64,000 bases of DNA from DSOS01 sp035286585. Lineage in GTDB: Bacteria; Chloroflexota; Anaerolineae; Anaerolineales; UBA4823. The position numbers and the translations under genes are program-made. This document shows, piece by piece, positions 61,181-64,000 of this stretch; position 1 is the first letter of the stretch; the number at the start of each line of letters is the position of its first letter. The notes beneath the pieces were generated by a model. The model was not told where the DNA came from and made no database searches. It was given only the letters and a program-made list of their open reading frames with translations. The stretch is taken from assembly GCA_035286585.1 (NCBI GenBank), contig DATEDC010000195.1:1-64000 (forward strand), written 5' to 3'.

Positions 61181-63508
61181 ATGAGTGGGACAGAAGAAAT
61201 ATTCCAGCGGGTAATGGATCAGGGTCATTCTGCCGCATGGGATCAAAAATGGGACCAGGCGGCTGGCTATTACAGCCAGGCGTTAGAAATGTATCCGAAT
61301 AATATTTCTGCGTTAACCAGCCTGGGGCTGGCTCTATATGAACTCCACAGGCTCGAGGATGCGTTGCGCTGTTACATCCAGGCTGCCAAACTGACCCCCA
61401 ACGACCCGCTGCCGCTGGAAAAGATAGCCCATATTTATCGCCAAATGGGAAATAGTAAGTTTGCTCAGGCTGCGGCCACGCGCGCGGCCGAGATTTTCTT
61501 AAAAAATCATGAGGTCAACAAGGCCTTAGAAAACTGGCAATTCATCGCCCAACTCAATCCGGGATATCTCCCGGCGCATACCCGGTTGGCGTACATCTAT
61601 GAACGGCTCGGACGCAAAGAGGATGCGGCTGGCGAATACCTGGCGCTGGCAAGCCTTCTGCAAAAGGCGAACGATGTCGATCGGGCGGTACAGGCAGCCA
61701 ACCGCGCAGCGCAAATTAACCCCGGAAGCGCTGATGTCCTGGATGCACTTGCAGCGCTCAGAGAATTCCAACCTGTGCCGATGCCTGACAGGTACGCTAA
61801 GAGCCAGACCAGCACGCAGTCTGCCACGACTCCTGGGTCGGCTGTATCAGCGCAGGTTGAATCTACTGCCGAGGAGCTGGACCCGATATCCGCAGCGCGG
61901 CAAAAATCTCTGGCAGTGCTGGCTAGCGTCCTGTTCGATGCCGTTGAGGAGGCGGAGGAAGTGGGCGTGGAACGTTCTGGATTCCGCTCGATCATGCGCG
62001 GGACAGGGAAGCTGATGAGCGCCAACGTGGATCGCTCGCGAATCGTGCTGCATGTCAGCCAGGTAATCGAACTGCAGACGCAGGGGGAAGTATCTCAAGC
62101 AGCCGAGGAGCTTGAACGGGCGGTTCAATCGGGCCTGGAAACTGCGGCGGCATATTTTGATTTAGGGTTATTAAAATATCTCGGTGGCGATCTAGAAGAG
62201 GCGAAACGTTATATGAAATCCGCGCTGCAGAGCCCTGAGTTTGCCTTGGGGGCGCGATTGGTCATGGGGCAGATGCTGCAAAAATCGGGGAAACACAAAG
62301 AAGCCGCGCTTGAATATTTGGAAGCTTTGCGTTTAGCCGAGATCGATGTGCTGCCTAAGGATCAGGCGAAAGAATTGGATCAACGATACGACCCACTGAT
62401 CGAGTCGCAAAGGCTGGAGCCGGATCCCCGGGTGCACGAGCGAGTGTGTGAAAATATTTCTGGCCTGCTCATCCAGCCCGGCTGGCAGAAGAGGCTCAGC
62501 CAGGCGCGTAAAGAGATGGCGCAACAAGGGGAGGAGAGTCGAGTCGTGCCGCTGGCGGAGCTGATCATCCAGTCAGGAAGCAGCCAGATTGTAGAAGCAG
62601 TGAGTCGAATAACCGCTCTCGAGAGGGCTGGTCTTTGGCGGTCTGCGATGGAAGAAGCTTATTTTGCGCTGGATTTTGCGCCTACGTACCTGCCCTTGCA
62701 TTTGCAGATGGCAGGGTTATTGCTGAGCCAGGGACAGACGCAGGAAGCTATCGAGAAGCTGCTCGTGGTAGCCGAGGCGCATCAGACGCGCGGCGAAGCG
62801 AAGCGGGCGATCGAGATCTACCGCCAGGTGATCGAATTGGCGCCGTTGGAGCTTGCACCGCGCAATTTACTGATTCAACAATTGATCCGTCTCGGCCAGA
62901 TTGAAGAGGCTGTCCAGGAATATGTTCATCTGGCGGAGGTGTACTACAACCTGGCAAACCTGGAAAAGGCACGCAGTACGTATGTTGAAGCCTTTAAACT
63001 TGCGCAGCAAGCCAATACGGATCCGTCACTGCGCGCCGGCATCCTACACCACATAGCGGATATCGATCTGCAAAGCCTGGATTGGCGCCAGGCGATTCAG
63101 GTCTTTGAACAAATACGCACCTTGCTGCCCGATGATGAAAAGGCACGTTCCAGCCTGGTGGAGATAAACGTACGCCTTGGGCAAGAGCAAAAAGCCATGG
63201 TGGAGATCGATAACTACATAGCTTACTTGTTGAAATCGGGGTTCAAGGGCAGGGCAGTCAGTTTTTTGGAGAATCTGAGGCGGGAATATCCTGAGCGATT
63301 GGCAATCCGTCACCGCCTGGCTTCCTTCTATAAACGCGAGGGCAGGAAAACCGAAGCGATTACCGAATTGGATGCCATCGGGGAAATGCTGGTCGAAGCG
63401 GGCAAAATTGCTGACGCGGCTCGAATCATCGAAGAGATCCTGGCGTTGGGACCGCCGAACGTGGGAGATTATCGTGCATTGTTAGATCAGCTAAAACGGG
63501 GGAGTTGA
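61181..63508 (+). CDS. Large TPR-repeat protein
   Basis: Protein of 775 residues built of tetratricopeptide repeats, for example AAGYYSQALEMYPNNISALTSLGLALYELHRLEDALRCYIQAAKLTPND, and further blocks to the end. The middle contains a low-complexity stretch (about residues 205-245, rich in Ser/Thr). No signal peptide is seen. TPRs mediate protein-protein contacts; no partner can be named. GCAGGAG precedes the ATG, 63 bp after polA. Confidence 0.88.
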   Translation: MSGTEEIFQRVMDQGHSAAWDQKWDQAAGYYSQALEMYPNNISALTSLGLALYELHRLEDALRCYIQAAKLTPNDPLPLEKIAHIYRQMGNSKFAQAAATRAAEIFLKNHEVNKALENWQFIAQLNPGYLPAHTRLAYIYERLGRKEDAAGEYLALASLLQKANDVDRAVQAANRAAQINPGSADVLDALAALREFQPVPMPDRYAKSQTSTQSATTPGSAVSAQVESTAEELDPISAARQKSLAVLASVLFDAVEEAEEVGVERSGFRSIMRGTGKLMSANVDRSRIVLHVSQVIELQTQGEVSQAAEELERAVQSGLETAAAYFDLGLLKYLGGDLEEAKRYMKSALQSPEFALGARLVMGQMLQKSGKHKEAALEYLEALRLAEIDVLPKDQAKELDQRYDPLIESQRLEPDPRVHERVCENISGLLIQPGWQKRLSQARKEMAQQGEESRVVPLAELIIQSGSSQIVEAVSRITALERAGLWRSAMEEAYFALDFAPTYLPLHLQMAGLLLSQGQTQEAIEKLLVVAEAHQTRGEAKRAIEIYRQVIELAPLELAPRNLLIQQLIRLGQIEEAVQEYVHLAEVYYNLANLEKARSTYVEAFKLAQQANTDPSLRAGILHHIADIDLQSLDWRQAIQVFEQIRTLLPDDEKARSSLVEINVRLGQEQKAMVEIDNYIAYLLKSGFKGRAVSFLENLRREYPERLAIRHRLASFYKREGRKTEAITELDAIGEMLVEAGKIADAARIIEEILALGPPNVGDYRALLDQLKRGS

Positions 63509-63529
63509 GCTAATCAGCTTATCCTAGAA

Positions 63530-64000
63530 TTAATACCACAGGCGGAAGGAAGTCACCGCCTGCGTCTGGAAGCCCTCATACGTGATTGTGGCAACTATCT
63601 CTACCTGACCAACGGGTTTATTGTCAAACGAAAAAGTGTGGCTGACGATGCCCTTAGCGTTTGTCACCTGATTTACAAGTATTTGTGCTTTGTCCTTGGA
63701 CGGCCAGGTAATCGATAGGGAGACTTCTGCACCGGAGAGAGGCATCAGTTTTTGATCCTGCAAGGTGATATAGATGGTTTGTGATCCGCTTTGGGGTAAA
63801 ACTGCGTGCTGGACGAAGGCGCGCGCCTGGATGCCCAGGGTCATCTGCACCATCGGATTCGTTCGCGTTGGGGGAGGTTCGGGTTCCAGTCGGCTTGGAT
63901 CTTCACCGATGAAGTGGAAGTAACGGCGGCCAAGGTCTGTAAGGGTGACCCGTCTGCCTGGAGGCAGCTCAGCATGCCATTCAAAACGAGCGCGTTGGAA
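63530..64000 (-). CDS. Extracellular protein with Ig-like C-terminal domain (5' end outside the window)
   Basis: The frame is open up to base 64000, so the N-terminus lies beyond the window. The visible 156 residues begin FQRARFEWHAELPPGRRVTLTDLGRRYFHF, a pattern I recognise from the C-terminal ends of secreted Chloroflexota peptidoglycan- or cell-wall-related proteins. A Pro-rich linker follows, then a beta-rich domain (SLSITWPSKDKAQIL, TNAKGIVSHTFSFDNKPVGQVEIVATITYEG) like an invasin/Ig repeat. Confidence 0.72.
   Translation of the reverse strand, partial: FQRARFEWHAELPPGRRVTLTDLGRRYFHFIGEDPSRLEPEPPPTRTNPMVQMTLGIQARAFVQHAVLPQSGSQTIYITLQDQKLMPLSGAEVSLSITWPSKDKAQILVNQVTNAKGIVSHTFSFDNKPVGQVEIVATITYEGFQTQAVTSFRLWY

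Overview
The window looks like a chromosomal segment of a Chloroflexota bacterium, most probably class Anaerolineae. This is an inference from gene style, not from a marker gene: no rRNA or tRNA gene was found. The supporting traits are a DUF951 protein, lipoproteins with Thr/Pro tails, substrate-binding proteins with Val/Thr/Glu repeats after the lipobox, an NBR1-type Ig domain, a YbbR-type c-di-AMP regulator, a bifunctional phosphoglucose/phosphomannose isomerase, an N-terminally extended alpha-glucan phosphorylase and LysM/M23 proteins. Coding density is high. No CRISPR array, prophage or intact insertion sequence was seen.

Layout. 1-4.4 kb: end of a metallophosphoesterase, ilvE, a conserved 301-aa protein, a MobA-like nucleotidyltransferase and a PAP2 phosphatase. 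4.4-8.7 kb (minus): operon of DUF951, a GT28/MGDG-type glycosyltransferase, an NBR1-domain lipoprotein, rsmI and the sugar-phosphate isomerase. 8.9-12.4 kb (plus): M50 protease, HD protein, TyrA-like dehydrogenase and a Kbl-like acyltransferase. 12.4-19.3 kb (minus): a small Cys/His protein with its own promoter and terminator, then a complete oligopeptide/dipeptide ABC importer with an intrinsic terminator between the binding-protein and permease genes. 19.6-24.9 kb (plus): a CoaE fusion, cdaA-cdaR, der and a truncated signal peptidase. 24.9-33.4 kb (mostly minus): a two-domain ALDH16-like dehydrogenase with deoC, a zinc finger, a Nudix hydrolase, a LysM lipoprotein and a LutA / LutB-LutC lactate-oxidation pair. 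33.6-38 kb (plus): glgP, two tandem DUF2179 membrane proteins and an Fe-S protein. 38-44.7 kb: M29 aminopeptidase facing a surface-polysaccharide-type group (two-domain oxidoreductase, heparinase II/III-like protein, GT4). 44.6-49.6 kb (minus): prfA, prmC, YceI lipoprotein, coaBC and a GNAT-DUF952 fusion. 49.9-64 kb: VIT/VWA protein, rho, LysM-M23 peptidase, a 62-aa protein, an SLT-like secreted protein (minus), a Roadblock-like/IS200-fold fusion, polA, a TPR protein and the end of a secreted Ig-like protein.

Themes. CoA synthesis is represented twice (CoaE fusion, CoaBC). DeoC and the dehydrogenase could take deoxyribose-5-phosphate to acetate. CdaA and CdaR form a c-di-AMP synthesis module. 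Several genes have extended -10 promoters, and some start codons lie 6-9 bases after the -10 box, which suggests leaderless or near-leaderless mRNAs.

The most unusual object is the protein at 57102-58298. A Roadblock/LC7-like N-terminus is joined by an acidic linker to a C-terminus that resembles the IS200/IS605 Y1 transposase fold, but without the HUH histidines and the catalytic tyrosine. It lies directly upstream of polA and looks like a domesticated transposase domain.
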